Below are positions 46,201 to 58,736 of a DNA stretch of 64,000 bases, one piece after another. The notes beneath the pieces are model-generated. The model was not told the origin of the DNA. It searched no databases and saw nothing but the letters and a program-made list of their open reading frames with translations. Made by a program: the position numbers and the translations under genes. Numbering within the stretch: position 1 is the stretch's first letter; the number at the start of each line of letters is the position of its first letter. This DNA comes from Bugula neritina (Eukaryota; Bryozoa; Gymnolaemata; Cheilostomatida; Bugulidae), in assembly GCA_964035545.1 (NCBI GenBank), contig OZ037768.1:8237241-8301240 (forward strand). The letters are read 5' to 3'.

Positions 46201-49200
46201 ATATGGTTGGGTTTTCTAGTTCCAACATTTGCCAAGCACATTGTTTTGATATGAATGAAATTCTGGTGTGATCTGGATATTGAAATAAGTATTTGGAAAG
46301 CTTGCCAGTTGTTATCTGGTAGTCTATGTTTAGGAGTGCATTGTTATATTCTGTATGTATTATGTTGGCAAAATGCCCAATTCAATGTTTGGTAGCTTCT
46401 TACTGTTTACATGTGCAAACCAGATCCATCTGGTGTGAGATGCTTGCTTGGTGCCATTCAATTACCTTAACTTGCTTGTTGGTTTGAGGAAATCCTAGAA
46501 GCATTGTGAAAGTTACATTTATCTTACTAATATCGTGTGTTCAAGTGCAATTTATGGTAATATTGATTCTTCATGATTTTTTTAAGGAGGAGAGGAATTA
46601 TTGATGTAATTTAGTTGGTAAAATCTTCTCCATTTGTTAGTTAGCCTTTTCATCTAGTCTAATCCGGTTAGGTTTAGCAACTTGTACCAACACTGCTATC
46701 TTACAAGATAATTGCTAGTTTGCCTACTGGGCAAAAACTGGGCTATGTCAACTAGAAACTTTATGTTACAGGAAGTCTTAGCATCAACATCACTTCCTCT
46801 CCCACCGAGACCCCCTATGCCGTTAGCTATGATGGGGCCACAGGGTCTTCACCCTAATGTAAGATGTTGCTATATAATACTTATGATACAATAAATAAAT
46901 ACAGTGTAGTGTATGTACAATAGCAGACAACTTCAATGATTTGAAGGATGAAATGTCTCTTGGTTCTTGTAATTAAAATCGATATGAAACACATTTTATT
47001 TTAAGTTTTGAAATAAAAAAGACAATTTGTTTTTAGAAAAATTTCATTCCCTAAATAAATTTTAGCCGTTTGAAAACCTGTAAAGTCTCTATTTTACTTT
47101 GTTAAGTCAATGCGTCATGACTAAGATGAATTTAATTTTAATTATTCACGCAATAATTTTTAACAAATAATTTATTTTTCTTATTGTCTGCAATCAATAC
47201 CATGAATGACGTGTGATTTCATTATAGGTAAGGCCACCTTTTCCTGGCGCTCCTCGAATGGTGGTGCCAGACCAGATGGCAGTTCGAGCAGGCGCCCTGC
47301 AACCACCTAATCCTATGTTGACTCAGCCACCTGTCACATCTGTGTCTAGTCAGTCTGCTGCCATTGTCAGTGATCAGAGAGAACCTGCCCGACCTGCCAC
47401 TCCGGTTAAGGATCAATCAGGAAGAAGATTTGCTGCTGAGCAGCATCTGATACAGCAGGTGCAGACTGTATTCCCTCAACTCACAAGGTGGGCAGCAAAT
47501 CGGCATAGTCATTCAACTATCCTTATTGCTTACCAACTTTTTTATGGGACATCCTAGACTGAAACAATGAATGATTTTGAAATGTTGATTGAGTAATGTC
47601 TGGTATACAGTTAAGTTGTTGATGTGTTGAAATACGTGTAAATCCCCTCTTTAAACTTAGATTACTTATCCCACCTTCCTAGTCACTCAATTAAACTATA
47701 ACTGAGATAATGGTGAGGCTGATGCCGTAAAACACATTTAGGAGCAGTAGTGGAGAAATTGAGAAAGCCTAAGTTCTTTTAATTTCTTTATAAATTTTGG
47801 TTTGGGAGCGGGTTAAAATTCTTGTGAGAACATAACTTCTTCTGCTACATTTCTAATCTAGAACACAGGCTTTTCTCAGTTTCTCCATTACTGCACCTAC
47901 TTCATAAAACACTACATACCAAACTGTAGCAAAGGTTTCACGTGCCAGTATATGCCAAAAGATTAGCAAGTCTAGACCAGGCTGTGGGCTGCATTATTTA
48001 TGGGTGAAAATTATGCAACACTTGGCCAGTAACATCCAATTATCTTATCCTAATTGTGGGCTCTCTAATATCAATGTTTATGTAGCTATATGTAGTGGCA
48101 AATAATATAGACAACCTACAATTGATAATTTCTAGTTGGTAATGCAATTGCTTTTGGTTTTTACAAGAAGTTAGCTGTTGGAATAATAAGTTTTAAATTT
48201 CGTGGCTGATGACCTACTATATTACAATGGTGATTGTTGGTTAACTTTCTCACTGCTGTGAGAATGTTAATGTTAGCTTTCAGGAGTCACCTTTTTTTGC
48301 ATATTTTAAAATAATTAAACAGTTACTATCCTGCTAAAACTGGAATATACACAGTTGTAATTGTAAACATTTTGATGGAAGTTCTTGGGAACCAGCATAC
48401 AGACATGTTTTAGTCCCAGATTCTTAGCCTTCGCATAAATGTATGCCTCATCTTCGTCTCTTCATCATAGTTACTAGTAATGTTATCAGCATTATGCGTG
48501 GGATATTTTGTAAAAGCTTTTTCTAAACTTGGCAGGTAATTAAGGTCAAGGATGAAGGACATCTTTGAGACATTAAACTGGTCACAACCTGACATGGTGC
48601 AGAGATTCTAAATTTGCTTGTTTTCCCTCATCAAGTTTAGCTCATTTGAAGGCATAGCCATGTATAGTGACCAAATACCCCATTGTAGTTAGTCAGTTTA
48701 ACATTTCATCACTTTTTATGCAAACCTGTAGTAATCGTCTGTTTGCATCAAACTCTGTAAGCCTAGGGCCACACGGTGTGTATTTTCGCATGCGAAAGTT
48801 GAAATCACAAGTAGCAAAGGTGTCCACTGTGCGCGTTGAGAAAACCTTCGAACTTGTCGCTCTGCATTTTCAACGCAAGTGCGAATCGTCTCTGTCATCG
48901 TCACCTAATTGGCTGGTAGTTAGTTATTCAGCGAGCCCAATTTCTTTATTTTAGTGCTACATTCCAATAAATTGCGTTTTATTGAAAGCGAGTGCAATTT
49001 AAAAATGAAAGCTATATTTATCACGCATCACTGACGCTACAGTGGACACCTTTGCTACTTGTGATTTTAATTTTCGCATGCGAAAATACGCACAGTGTGG
49101 CCCTAGGCTAAGTGTAGATAGTATGTAGCTCTCAAATGGCCTAAATGTAAAACAGATTTCCCATTCTAAGGACATTTATCTGGTGGCTTATGTGGAAAGT

Positions 49201-51623
49201 TTCCAATATTTTGGGAATTTTTGGTTATTTTTGACTACTGGAAAATTGATCACACTTTTTCCTGGAGTAACTTTTATTATAGTAATGTTGCTATAATGCT
49301 TGCTCACTTTGCATTCCACATTTCAGAAAAGCTGGGTGTTGATAAAATATTAATCAAAACAATTCCAAGAGAATAGGTAGCACAGCATATCAAGATTAAA
49401 ATTTTACTATATTACTTGTCCGTACAACCAACAGCTCTGTTTGTAGTGATGATGTGAAAAGCTATATCAGTAAACTGAGGCAATCCAGGAACAGTTTGAC
49501 TGGGCTGAAATTAATAGAGTTGGAACAACTGATCATAGAGTTAATAGCTTCAGAGTTAGCAAGCAGCAATTTACAGGTAATATTCCATTACTCTTACACC
49601 TGAGTTAGTGTTTTATTTTATTAATAAATGTAAATATATTAGCTTGCAGTTTAGGCTAATAACAAAGGTCATTGAATTTAGACTTGCACCAGTGAGTTCA
49701 CACACACCTTGAACATTGTGCTAACCTATTGTGTGTATTGATTGGGTATAAATCATTATCCAGCACTGCCAATATAAATATATATGTGCTGTAAAAATGC
49801 TGCCTCATAGCCTCTATTGCATAATATCTGATTTCAATCAATAAACAGCTGCTGTCGCTGCCCCTAGAAATAACTATTGCTGAGTCATATCACAGCTTCC
49901 CCTCTTCCCTCCCCCAACTTTTAACTTTTGCCAGTTGTGAAGATTGCTGCTATTTTTGATGATGACTTGCCTTTTTGAATTCAATTTATTTTGACCTTCA
50001 CTAGTAGTAATGGTTGTAACTGCAGAAATACATACAGTTTTTAAGGTGTACTCTACATCTGTCACTCCCAACTGTCTTTTTCTAATAGCTGCACACTCCA
50101 AGGACTTTTATTAGCCTAAGATTTTTGTAATGGTATCAGGTTATCCCGGTAAGGGGCCTGACAGGTTATTGAGTATGAGCGATTATAAATCCGTCTATAT
50201 TTGCTTGAAGTCAACATTTACACAGCTAATATTGGCTTCTACAGTAGCACACTACCTGTAATATTAATATGGAAGACAAACTTGAATATTTCTTTTAAAC
50301 GTTTTCACAGGCTTTCAATAAAGCACTGCAGAAATTTACCAGGTTTTAGTAATGAGCTGGCTGAGCTGTAGTCCTTTGTTGTAATAAGATCGAATTGTAT
50401 GATTGCAGGCTGGAAATGTTGGTCAAGCAAATCCTGTTGCAGAAGATTGCACCATTTGCCATGAGAAAATGATGCCCGGCAACGCCAGAAGGATGAGTTG
50501 CAGTCATCACTTCCATGAGCATGTAAGTTTTCTATGCTACATAAACAGGAACTATAAAGTGATCATTTATTTAGTCTGTCCTTAACACAAAGTAAAACTT
50601 ACCAAACTTTCTGCAAGTCATCATTTCCATGAGCATATAAGTTTTCTACCATAAATAAAGACTAACTGCACTGCATAAAGAGAGCCTACGTAATCACCCA
50701 GTTTGTCCTTAACAACGCAAAGTAAAACTCATTCTGCAAGGGTAAATTTTGTCCAGTAATGTGTGTGCAAGCCTCTTATGCAAGAAAATCTGGCAAAAAT
50801 GGAAAATTTTGATTATTATCACTGCAGTGCATTTTCAGGTTACTTGTTCACTTTAGCCCATTTTATAAATCCAAGCATGATAATTTTATAAATTTTTATA
50901 AATTAGTACTTGGAGTGATCAATTAAAGTGATCCATGAGCTGATTTCATGAATTATTTGGTTATTTGAGTTATTTCTAATTTGGAACTATAGTTAGCTGT
51001 GTACCTATTAGTTAGTATTGGCAATTGGACTTTCGTCTTATTTAGAATTGAAACTGTGATTAAAGCATTGCTATAATTCAGTTGAATTAACTCGAAGTAG
51101 AATTAATTTAAATATGGTATTGAGCATTGCTAAACCTTTGCAGCCACAATACTCATCACATGAGTTGAGTTATACATTCACTATCTTATATGATAAGTCA
51201 GTTAGCTCCTCCCTGCAGCAGCACTTTGAACTTTGATCTTGTTACTGTAGTAAGATTCATACTGATGGTGATTACCAGCTTTTTATATTATATGCTGCTA
51301 CTGAGTATACCAATATTTCTAGTTAGCTCACAGCCTATAGAAATCTCAACAAATTCTAAGCTGGCTAAGTTATAGGGTCACTGTAATATTTTCAAGTCAC
51401 AATTTACTGCATATTTCCAGCAGTCCCCTAGTTGTTTGGATCTCTTTATATTAGCATCAGATTTCCTAAGGGTATTTACTGCTGCATTTCAAACTATTAA
51501 ACTATCGCTATATACACTCATTTGCACCACTGATGCTGTATTACTCCATCATATCTGTTACAGTGCATACAGAACTGGCTGATGCGTCAAAACACCTGCC
51601 CAGTGTGTAGAACAGAATTTTAG
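28226..51623 (+). CDS. TTC3: TTC3-like TPR/RING-H2 E3 ubiquitin ligase, 37 exons
   Basis: Exons: 28226-28314, 28490-28755, 29323-29494, 30025-30115, 31848-32027, 32575-32611, 32889-32965, 33346-33440, 33566-33634, 33922-34060, 34406-34516, 34955-35326, 35913-36098, 36496-36576, 36874-36986, 37073-37202, 37515-37649, 37985-38062, 38426-38512, 38790-38931, 39077-39347, 39731-39877, 40083-40179, 40487-40585, 40810-41784, 42044-42156, 42425-42575, 43035-43153, 43679-43747, 43866-43962, 45215-45318, 45957-46146, 46772-46858, 47228-47487, 49447-49576, 50409-50522, 51564-51623; 1910 aa (human TTC3 about 2025). TPRs at about 304-442 (LRELGNELHKDMKYLDAIKSY, HLVYSNRAMAYLKL) and 567-736. A Cys/His-rich TTC3 signature (DYICCAEIKIC, YHRECFKKKH, CITPDCEGFI) lies at about 737-836. 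A Ser-rich region, a coiled coil (about 1451-1630) and a C-terminal RING-H2 from about 1867 (CTIC, CSHHFHEHC, CPVC) follow. Human TTC3 ubiquitinates phospho-Akt; substrates here are unknown. An in-frame stop lies just upstream of the ATG. Confidence 0.93.
30142..30520. repeat. 28-bp minisatellite in TTC3 intron 4
   Basis: About 13 copies of a unit like CCCAGAGTAGGGTACTATCC plus TATATATT, decaying toward the right end. Confidence 0.95.
34068..34136. repeat. 29-bp direct repeat, 2 copies
   Basis: Two copies of CATCACCTGCTAAAGTAATC plus TTACCTTGG in the TTC3 intron right after the exon ending 34060. Confidence 0.85.
34517..34779 (+). promoter_or_regulatory. Possible intronic stop and poly(A) site in TTC3
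   Basis: If the intron after 34516 is retained, the frame reads four codons to a TAA at 34529-34531. Overlapping AATAAA hexamers follow at 34770-34779. This could give a short transcript of about 446 aa that keeps the first TPR block and lacks the RING. No direct evidence of use. Confidence 0.35.
35655..35820. repeat. Degenerate 23-24-bp tandem repeat
   Basis: Six to seven diverged copies around GTACAGAGTACTGTTTGA or GTATACAGAGWACTACTTG, in the TTC3 intron before the exon at 35913. Confidence 0.7.
38606..38627. repeat. ATT trinucleotide tract
   Basis: About seven ATT units in the TTC3 intron after the exon ending 38512. Confidence 0.9.
48761..49108. mobile_element. 348-bp MITE with about 75-bp terminal inverted repeats
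   Basis: The left end GCCTAGGGCCACACGGTGTG and the reverse complement of the right end GCCTAGGGCCACACTGTGCG stay nearly identical for about 75 bp, through TTTTCGCATGCGAAA and AGCAAAGGTGTCCACTGT. Direct TAA repeats flank it (48758-48760 and 49109-49111). The interior has no transposase. A 3-bp TWA-type target duplication suggests PIF/Harbinger mobilisation (inference). It lies in the TTC3 intron between exons 34 and 35. Confidence 0.88.
50500..50738 (+). repeat. Decayed tandem duplication of the TTC3 exon 36/intron 36 junction
   Basis: The stretch around 50500-50612 (GTCATCACTTCCATGAGCAT, then the donor GTAAGTTTTCTA) recurs at 50613-50738 as GTCATCATTTCCATGAGCAT followed by ATAAGTTTTCTA. GTCCTTAACA and GCAAAGTAAAACT or ACAAAGTAAAACT blocks also recur downstream in both. 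The copy's donor GT has become AT, so it cannot act as a normal splice donor. Confidence 0.8.
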
Positions 51624-51763
51624 GATTTAACATGGAATCCTAAATGTGCATAACAGTGCCATGTTCTCTTATACATTTTTGAGCTTTTTGTACTTTTATG
51701 TAATGTTTTTCTTTTTAATAACACTTCTAATGTGTTTTGATAAATTTAACTGTACTTGTGATA

Positions 51764-51769
51764 AATAAA
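51764..51769 (+). promoter_or_regulatory. Poly(A) signal of TTC3
   Basis: AATAAA about 140 bp after the TTC3 stop at 51623, followed by T/G-rich sequence. Confidence 0.75.
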
Positions 51770-52438
51770 GTATCAAAATGTGTTTATATCCAACGCTGAG
51801 TATTCTTGTGACAGATAAAATTGATTACACTAGTAGGCAGAACAAGCATGAAATGGTTTTGAGCTAAAATTTTATTCAAAATAAGACCAAAAGCTAAAAA
51901 AAGTGTATAAAATTCAAGACTATCATTTCACACATATTTGTGAAATACGAATTGCTATAGATAATAATATAATTACAAAGTGATAGTAGCAAGAGCAGGA
52001 CCCTGTAAAATAGTTCGGGTAACTCAAATGTAAAATACAGGAATGTTTTGACTAAAGCAACTTAATAGCTAGCCCGAGTGATTATGAAGATGCTCTTTTC
52101 CATATTATTTTCATAAACACAAGACAAGAATTCAACAAATCTTGCAGCAGAAAAAAAAAGGTTGGACCAAGAGTAATGGTTGGTTAACTATAGTATTCAA
52201 TCTCCATTTACAAATCAAGGAGCACCATTCTATTGGTCCAGCCTAGTATCGACTGTGGCAGCCAGGTGTTATATTAAGTTGTCTCACCAGCAACAGGTAG
52301 TCAAAAGGAACACTATATTTATTTAAGTCAGATCCTTATGAAATGAGTTAACTACAATACGAACTAAAAAACTGGCTTGCCCTGCCAGCTTGATTGCAAA
52401 ATTTTCAAAAGATAAAATGGCCTCAAAAACTAAAACAA

Positions 52439-52444
52439 TTTATT
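52439..52444 (-). promoter_or_regulatory. Poly(A) signal of the MAT2A-like gene
   Basis: TTTATT on the plus strand, i.e. AATAAA on the minus strand, about 95 bp after the stop codon at 52540. Confidence 0.6.
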
Positions 52445-52539
52445 GAATCTCAGACGTATAAATTTGTAAGAATTAGATTTGCTGTAAATTTGGATGAAAT
52501 CACCATAAGATATTTGGCCATTATGTCATCTGTTGAAGT

Positions 52540-55500
52540 TTAGAGCTTGAGGGGCTTTGCTTGTTCCCATGTGAATTCCTCTCGCCCAAAGTGACCATAA
52601 GCAGCGGTCTTTTGGTAGATTGGATCTTTCAACTTGAGGTCTCTGCAAATGGAACGGCGTATTAGTAAAGTAAAACACCATAATATATTTAAGTTGTATA
52701 GCTCATACTATAGGTTTAGTTTCCTATAACTGAATAGCCAGCAATATATATTTCAGTAGCATGGATAAGTATATAAACTCACTTGACAATTTTCCCTGGA
52801 CGAAGGTCAAAGTTGTTATTTATTATCTGGAGGAGTTCTTTTTCAGATTTAGTGGAGGTTCCAAAGTGGAAAACAGTAAGTGAGAGGGGTTCGGCTACAC
52901 CAATAGCATAGGCTACCTACACAGACATAATAAAATACATTTAGTTGGCATAACTGCATTTTCCTGTCATTCAATCATTTCATAAAAAAAATATATGCAT
53001 TGAATTGAAAAAAGGCCTATTTTAAGCATGCTACTCGAGTGTCCCATTAGTGCTATGCCCTTTGGGTGAGGTCATATAGCTCACCTGCACCATACATCTT
53101 CTGCACAACCCTGCTTTAACAAGAGACTTGGCCACCCATCTAGCAGCATAGGCAGCAGATCTGTCCACCTTGGAGTAATCTTTCCCAGAGAATGCACCCC
53201 CACCATGAGCTCCCCATCCGCCGTATGTGTCCACAATAATCTTACGGCCAGTCAAACCAGCATCACCCTACAAATTAATTTGTATTCTCTAATAAACAGG
53301 TAATGTGCATTTGACAAATGAAGGAAGCAGAATGAGTACCATAGGCTAATGTCTGATGGGTGTCACACATAAACACAATGCACTATCAAACGATTGACAG
53401 CTAAATCTTTTACCTATCAGCAGGGACCACAGTAGCATACACTACTTACCATAGGCCCACCAATTATGAATTTTCCAGATGGATTCAGATGGAACACAGT
53501 TCTACTATCCATGAGTTTGGCTGGAATAACTGGTTTTATGACCTTCTCCATCAGATCGGCCTTGAGTTGCTCAAGGGTGACCTTCTCATCGTGCTGGGTG
53601 GAGATAACTACAGTGTGCACTCTAATGGGAATGCAAGCTCCATCTTCAAACTTGTATTCTACTGTAACCTGTAATCATAGGATACATAAACTCAATAATG
53701 AATTTGACTAGATAAACGGATATGAATTGTTGTTAGCTTAGTTTGCCCAGTCATGTAATCAAGTTATTCAACAAACCTGTGTTTTCGAGTCAGGTCGAGC
53801 CCATGATATCTCTCCACTTCTCCTCAGAGCTGCAAGCTTAGCATTGAGTTTATGTGACAGGACGACAGTGAGTGGCATACACTCCTCAGTCTCGTCTGTT
53901 GCGTAACCAAACATCAAACCCTGTCAGAAAACACGTGGCATTATGCATATATTTTGTTCAGCGGATTCTAAAAATACGATTGGCATTTAATATAAATAAC
54001 AAAATAAGGACCCTGCACATATGATTGGCGTATTAGCAAGTCTCAAATAGAAGAGTAACATGCAAAGACAAACCTGGTCTCCAGCCCCAATATCATCCTC
54101 CTGCTTGTCTACGTGCACAGCATTGGCAATCTCTGGACTTTGCTGCTCCAAAGCAATGAGCACATTGCAAGTTTTATAGTCAAACCCTTTATCAGAGGAG
54201 TCGTACCCAATGTGCTTGATTGTGTCACGGATAACTTTTTGATAGTCTACATTTGCACTGGATGTAATCTCACCAAATACCATTATCATGCCGGTTTTAG
54301 CTGCAGTTTCTGTAAACAATGAGAGAGTGGTGAGAAGAGCAGCCTATGGTTCCACATTTACTGGCTTTACATGCATGGAACCCATGGAGCTTCATCTCAT
54401 GTGAGCCCAGCAATATGCAGTACCAGACTGTATGTTGACACACCCTGGTAGAAGGCCAATGATAGGATTGCCAATAATTGACAGCTAGTGATGCCTTGAT
54501 AAATGTCATGTTAGAGAAAAGGGTCACTGCACTGGGTGAAACTTTATTTTAGGAATTGTATACATCTGATATGCCTATTCACTTACCACAGGCTACTTTA
54601 GCATCGGGATCCTGAGCTAAATGAGCATCCAATACAGCATCACTGACCTGGTCACATATTTTATCTGTAAATTTTAAGCAATCAGAATCAAAACGATGGA
54701 TGTCATTGCAGCAAGGACAAATTGAATATAACATGCTGACTGGTATAAAAGTCATGAGAAGCATACACCCGATCTCATTTTTTCATCCTATGTTAATTAT
54801 GAAATTTAAAATGCTATATTTTCAGATGAGCTTAGGGATTTTTTTGTGGACAAAGTTACCCTATAATGGGGGCAAAACAGTACTAGAAGATTCTTGCAGC
54901 AATTTTCTGTGGAGTATACTTAAAATAATAAGTTTCAAGTAAACACAGAAAGAGACACATAAAATCTTCTAACTTCACTAACTTAGAATAGTAACCCTGG
55001 GAGTTGGTTTTGAATCCAATTTACTTCTTTATAGCTTTTACTCTCATTGTTAAATTGACACCTCACCAATTTTATTGACAATAGATATTAGCTTGCCAAT
55101 GAAATAGTCCAACTGCCAGGCAGTGTTGGTGACAAGATTCATCAAAAAATCATTGAACAACTAGGCCTATATGCATATCCCTGTAATACTGCTATGGTCA
55201 ACTGACAATAATGTAAGGAATTCCAAAATGATTACAACTATTGCTTCAGTTTTCTAGCTTAGACACTGTTGACCACTTTTACTAGCGCTGATGCATATTG
55301 TGGCAGTGGGTATATGAAATACCCCCTCCCCACCTATCCATCTTGTAACATACAAAAAATGGGAAGCTTTACACCACGGCATGTGTTCTACAATTTCAGT
55401 AATGTCATGCAATTATATGGCTTTATTTTTGTCAGCAAAGTTACAAATTCCATAAAAACACTTATCAATTTATTTAATACTACTAGAAAATTATCTTATT

Positions 55501-56202
55501 CCCTTGATTGGTATCAAAGATTTGGTTTATATTAGTTGGTGGCTTTATATCATATACTAGCAATAGTCATATTATTGGTGATAACATGTGTATCTTGGTA
55601 AGCAGATGAAGCAAATTAATTGCCATATTAATATTCCACAAAATTAAACATAGTAAAAACTGCAGTTAATAAGACTGAAATATGTTACACAAGGGCCATT
55701 ATTCATAAAGGAAAAAGTCAGAAACTTTAACTAGCCAAACTACAAACTTTTAACCATCTACTATTGTCAATCAAGTTGATGGCTACCTAGTACCTACTTA
55801 TGTAAAACATAAAAATTAATATGCATCAATCAATGCACTGGCCACTGGCTAGGAGCGCTGTATCCATTTTTATTTTATTGGAATTGTAATACTAATTGTT
55901 ATACTAATACTAATAGTAATAATTATAGTTATACTTATTGTAATTGTTTACAATTCCAATATGAATACTTGAAATTTCATGAACACTAACTGTAACTGCG
56001 TTTTGGTTGCTACAACAAATATTTAACTGTAACTGTAATAAAATAATGAGTGACAAGAAAACTTACCAGGATGACCTTCACCAACTGATTCAGAGGAGAA
56101 CAAGAAAGTCCCAATGTCTTCCTCTAAGCCACCAGCTTCAGCTGCTTCATGCAAAGCATCTACGTGATGAGGAGCTCCGTTATGTCCATTTGTCGTAGCC
56201 AT
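52540..56202 (-). CDS. MAT2A: S-adenosylmethionine synthase (methionine adenosyltransferase), 8 exons
   Basis: Exons in transcript order: 56202-56067, 54664-54587, 54309-54074, 53920-53777, 53668-53450, 53267-53085, 52916-52783, 52642-52540; total 410 aa (human MAT2A 395). It makes S-adenosylmethionine from methionine and ATP in the cytosol, the methyl donor of the cell. Visible motifs: [19 protein letters not shown] (catalytic His, metal-binding Asp), [36 protein letters not shown], the phosphate-binding [19 protein letters not shown], and the C-terminal [10 protein letters not shown]. All domains are present with no breaks. The N-terminal 30 or so residues (MATTNGHNG...) are variable, as usual. 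Vertebrate MAT1A and MAT2A split later, so the symbol marks the family. It is convergent with TTC3 and divergent from LIN37. Confidence 0.96.
54665..56066. other. First intron of the MAT2A-like gene
   Basis: The longest intron of the gene, 1402 bp, with clean GT..AG borders on the minus strand. AT-rich; it contains a TAATACTAATAC-type low-complexity stretch at about 55885-55950. No other feature recognised. Confidence 0.7.
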
Positions 56203-58736
56203 TGTGTTTATCTTATGGTTCTAGAACTACTAAGTTAGTAAGTACTAATAAAACGCTGAATTAATTCTGTATAACTATCAGTATCACAGCGAACTGAGTG
56301 AATGTCAAACTCAATGTGATTCAGATTGACTTGAATCAGAGTTAGCGTATACTAATATTAATATATTCAACTTGTATAAATTGTTATATAAGTTTATATT
56401 ATAATTATTGCAATAGCAATAACAATGTTGGGAATCTACACGGAAAAAGAGTATCAGCACGTGAGAATACCGTTTTAACGCAAATAGTAATAATTCAAGT
56501 TTTGTATACAAAAATAGTCCAGTTTAAACGGACAGCATGGAAAAGAGGATGATGTCTCACGACTTCACGGTTATATACGATTTTTGTTATATGCCAGTCG
56601 AATCGTAGTCAAGAGATCAATACCATGTTAATTTATCGTGCAATTCGTTACCCAACAACCAATCAATAATGCTGTTACATTATATCACGCCTACTTTATA
56701 AACACCGCTACGAAGTACAAAAATTATTACAGTAATTTTGTATCAAATTCAATGATGATTATAGTTATAATTCTAATAATGATAAATATGAATAATTATA
56801 ATGTCACTGTGCTATATTATTGCCATAATATCATTTATAATTGTTACTAATATATCGAATTCAATCTGTAATATTCCTACTACTAGTATTCATACTCCAG
56901 TTTTAGTTTTTAACATAATGATAATTTTAATCGTAATAGTAATACTAATACTAATAGTAATACTTATACTAATGAGTTACACTAATACTGTAATAGTAAT
57001 AGTGAGTAATACTGATAATTATCATTATGACGTTGATAATCATTTACATTATTATAATGTAAAGCAAAATAATTATGATTATCAATACGATTAGAATTAT
57101 ATTTAATATTTATATTATAATTATGTTAAAAACTAAAGCTTGAAATTAAACCAAATTAAAACGACCATCAAAAGTGTAAAGTGTACTTGTAGTTGTACTT
57201 GTGCTACTACTGGTACTTTTAATCATAATGAATATGATGATGATTTTCGATATGAATATAAATATCATTGCCCTTACGAGTATCTTTTCAAATTTTATTA
57301 TTATGGTTATCATCTGATTATTATTACCATTATGATTATGGTTAGGTTTAAGTTTAACATAGTCATAGTAATACTAATAGTGATAACCATACTAATATGT
57401 GATAATGATGTCAATGAGTATCACTATAAGGATGATATTGATAATTATTAATTGATTATATTTATATGTTTTAAAAACTAATTGATTATCTTGATTTAGC
57501 TGTGATAGTAATTAATTTCATCAATCTTTCTGGTAAATATAATAATGAACTTATACTGAAACCCACAGTCGCAGTAATTATAATGAAACTAATACTTTTC
57601 AATGTGAATAGCTAAGGCATATCTATCCAAGCGTTGGAATTATCATTGTTACAATTATTCACATATCCACCCTTACTCAAAGAGTGAGTCAGGGTAGATA
57701 TATTGCTACATCAACTAGTTGACTGATTTCTTACTCTTCAATTCAAAGAGAAAAGTTTGAAAACTCAGCATGTGCTGTGTGTTCAAATTCTTAAGCATAA
57801 AAATAGTTTACAAAAAGATAGGTATATAACTAGGCATCAGCTAGGCATATATTTTTTTTCTTATTTCCGAAGGAGCTTGCACAAAATGTCGGTATCTTTT
57901 ATTTTCAGTTAGCCAATAGCCAGTAGGAATTGCATAGCAACAAGTGTTGTGTAATTTTCAAAGGTCTGTATGAAGCTGTTCTGAAAATTCTTAAAAGGTT
58001 TTAATAAATAAGGATTGCTACAGCATAAAAAGCAACTGTTGGCACAGTATTCAAAACCCCTATCTAGATGTCAAATAGCTCTCTGCACACGGCATGATGT
58101 TTATCTTCAGCAGCCTGTAATTCATCAACCCACTATTAAAAAATTATGTAAATAGAGAAACTACATACATGAAATCTTACAAGTTTGTACTTTGTAACAG
58201 TAACTGAGCTGCAAAAGACATTACTACATGTTGTAAATAAAGCAAAATTGCTATCTACAAAATAATTATCGGAAGAAATGAGCTGCATGTATTTTGCTTT
58301 CCTTTTTATCCAGTCTGTTGATATTTTACTTTGTAATAAAAGTTTAATTGGGCCCATGCTTGTTTACCTATAACAAATTTAGAATGTATGACTAAAGAAA
58401 AAAATGTCATATTTTTCTAAAAATAGAAAAGATGTTTTTAATTTAAGTTTCAAGAATAAAAAGAACTTATTTGTGATTTTAAATATGACAATATAAATGT
58501 TTTTTTGGGGGGTGAATGAATAACATAGATGATAAAAAAGTAAAAGTAAAAAATAAAGAAGGTAAAAGATGCAGTAACGCAATTGAATACTCTAAAGTGT
58601 GTATTTGAGGCAATATTAAGCTATTTTAATTTAGCAAAGGACTTTCGTTCAAATTTCATTTTACTTATTTGTATGATAGAAGTCAAGTTTTAACAAGAAG
58701 ATTCAATCTTGATGATAGAAATTTGGTTGAAACAAG
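56203..58736. other. Head-to-head intergenic region MAT2A/LIN37
   Basis: About 2.5 kb between divergent start codons. Between about 56340 and 57430 the DNA is degenerate ATTATTAT/TAATACTAAT-type low complexity, which gives long but meaningless ORFs. A 39-bp near-palindrome lies at 57663-57701. Both promoters should be here. Confidence 0.6.
57663..57701. repeat. 39-bp near-palindrome
   Basis: The arms ATATCCACCCTTACTC and its partner AGTGAGTCAGGGTAGATAT pair with few mismatches around a short centre, giving a possible stem-loop or cruciform. Confidence 0.7.

Noticed and set aside
48667-48954. 95-aa open frame in TTC3 intron 34
   Set aside because: Runs through one arm of the MITE at 48761-49108; not a gene.
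56638-57451. Overlapping open frames of 70-103 aa
   Set aside because: Translations of degenerate ATT/TAA-type low-complexity DNA, rich in I/N/Y, with no domain and no splice context.
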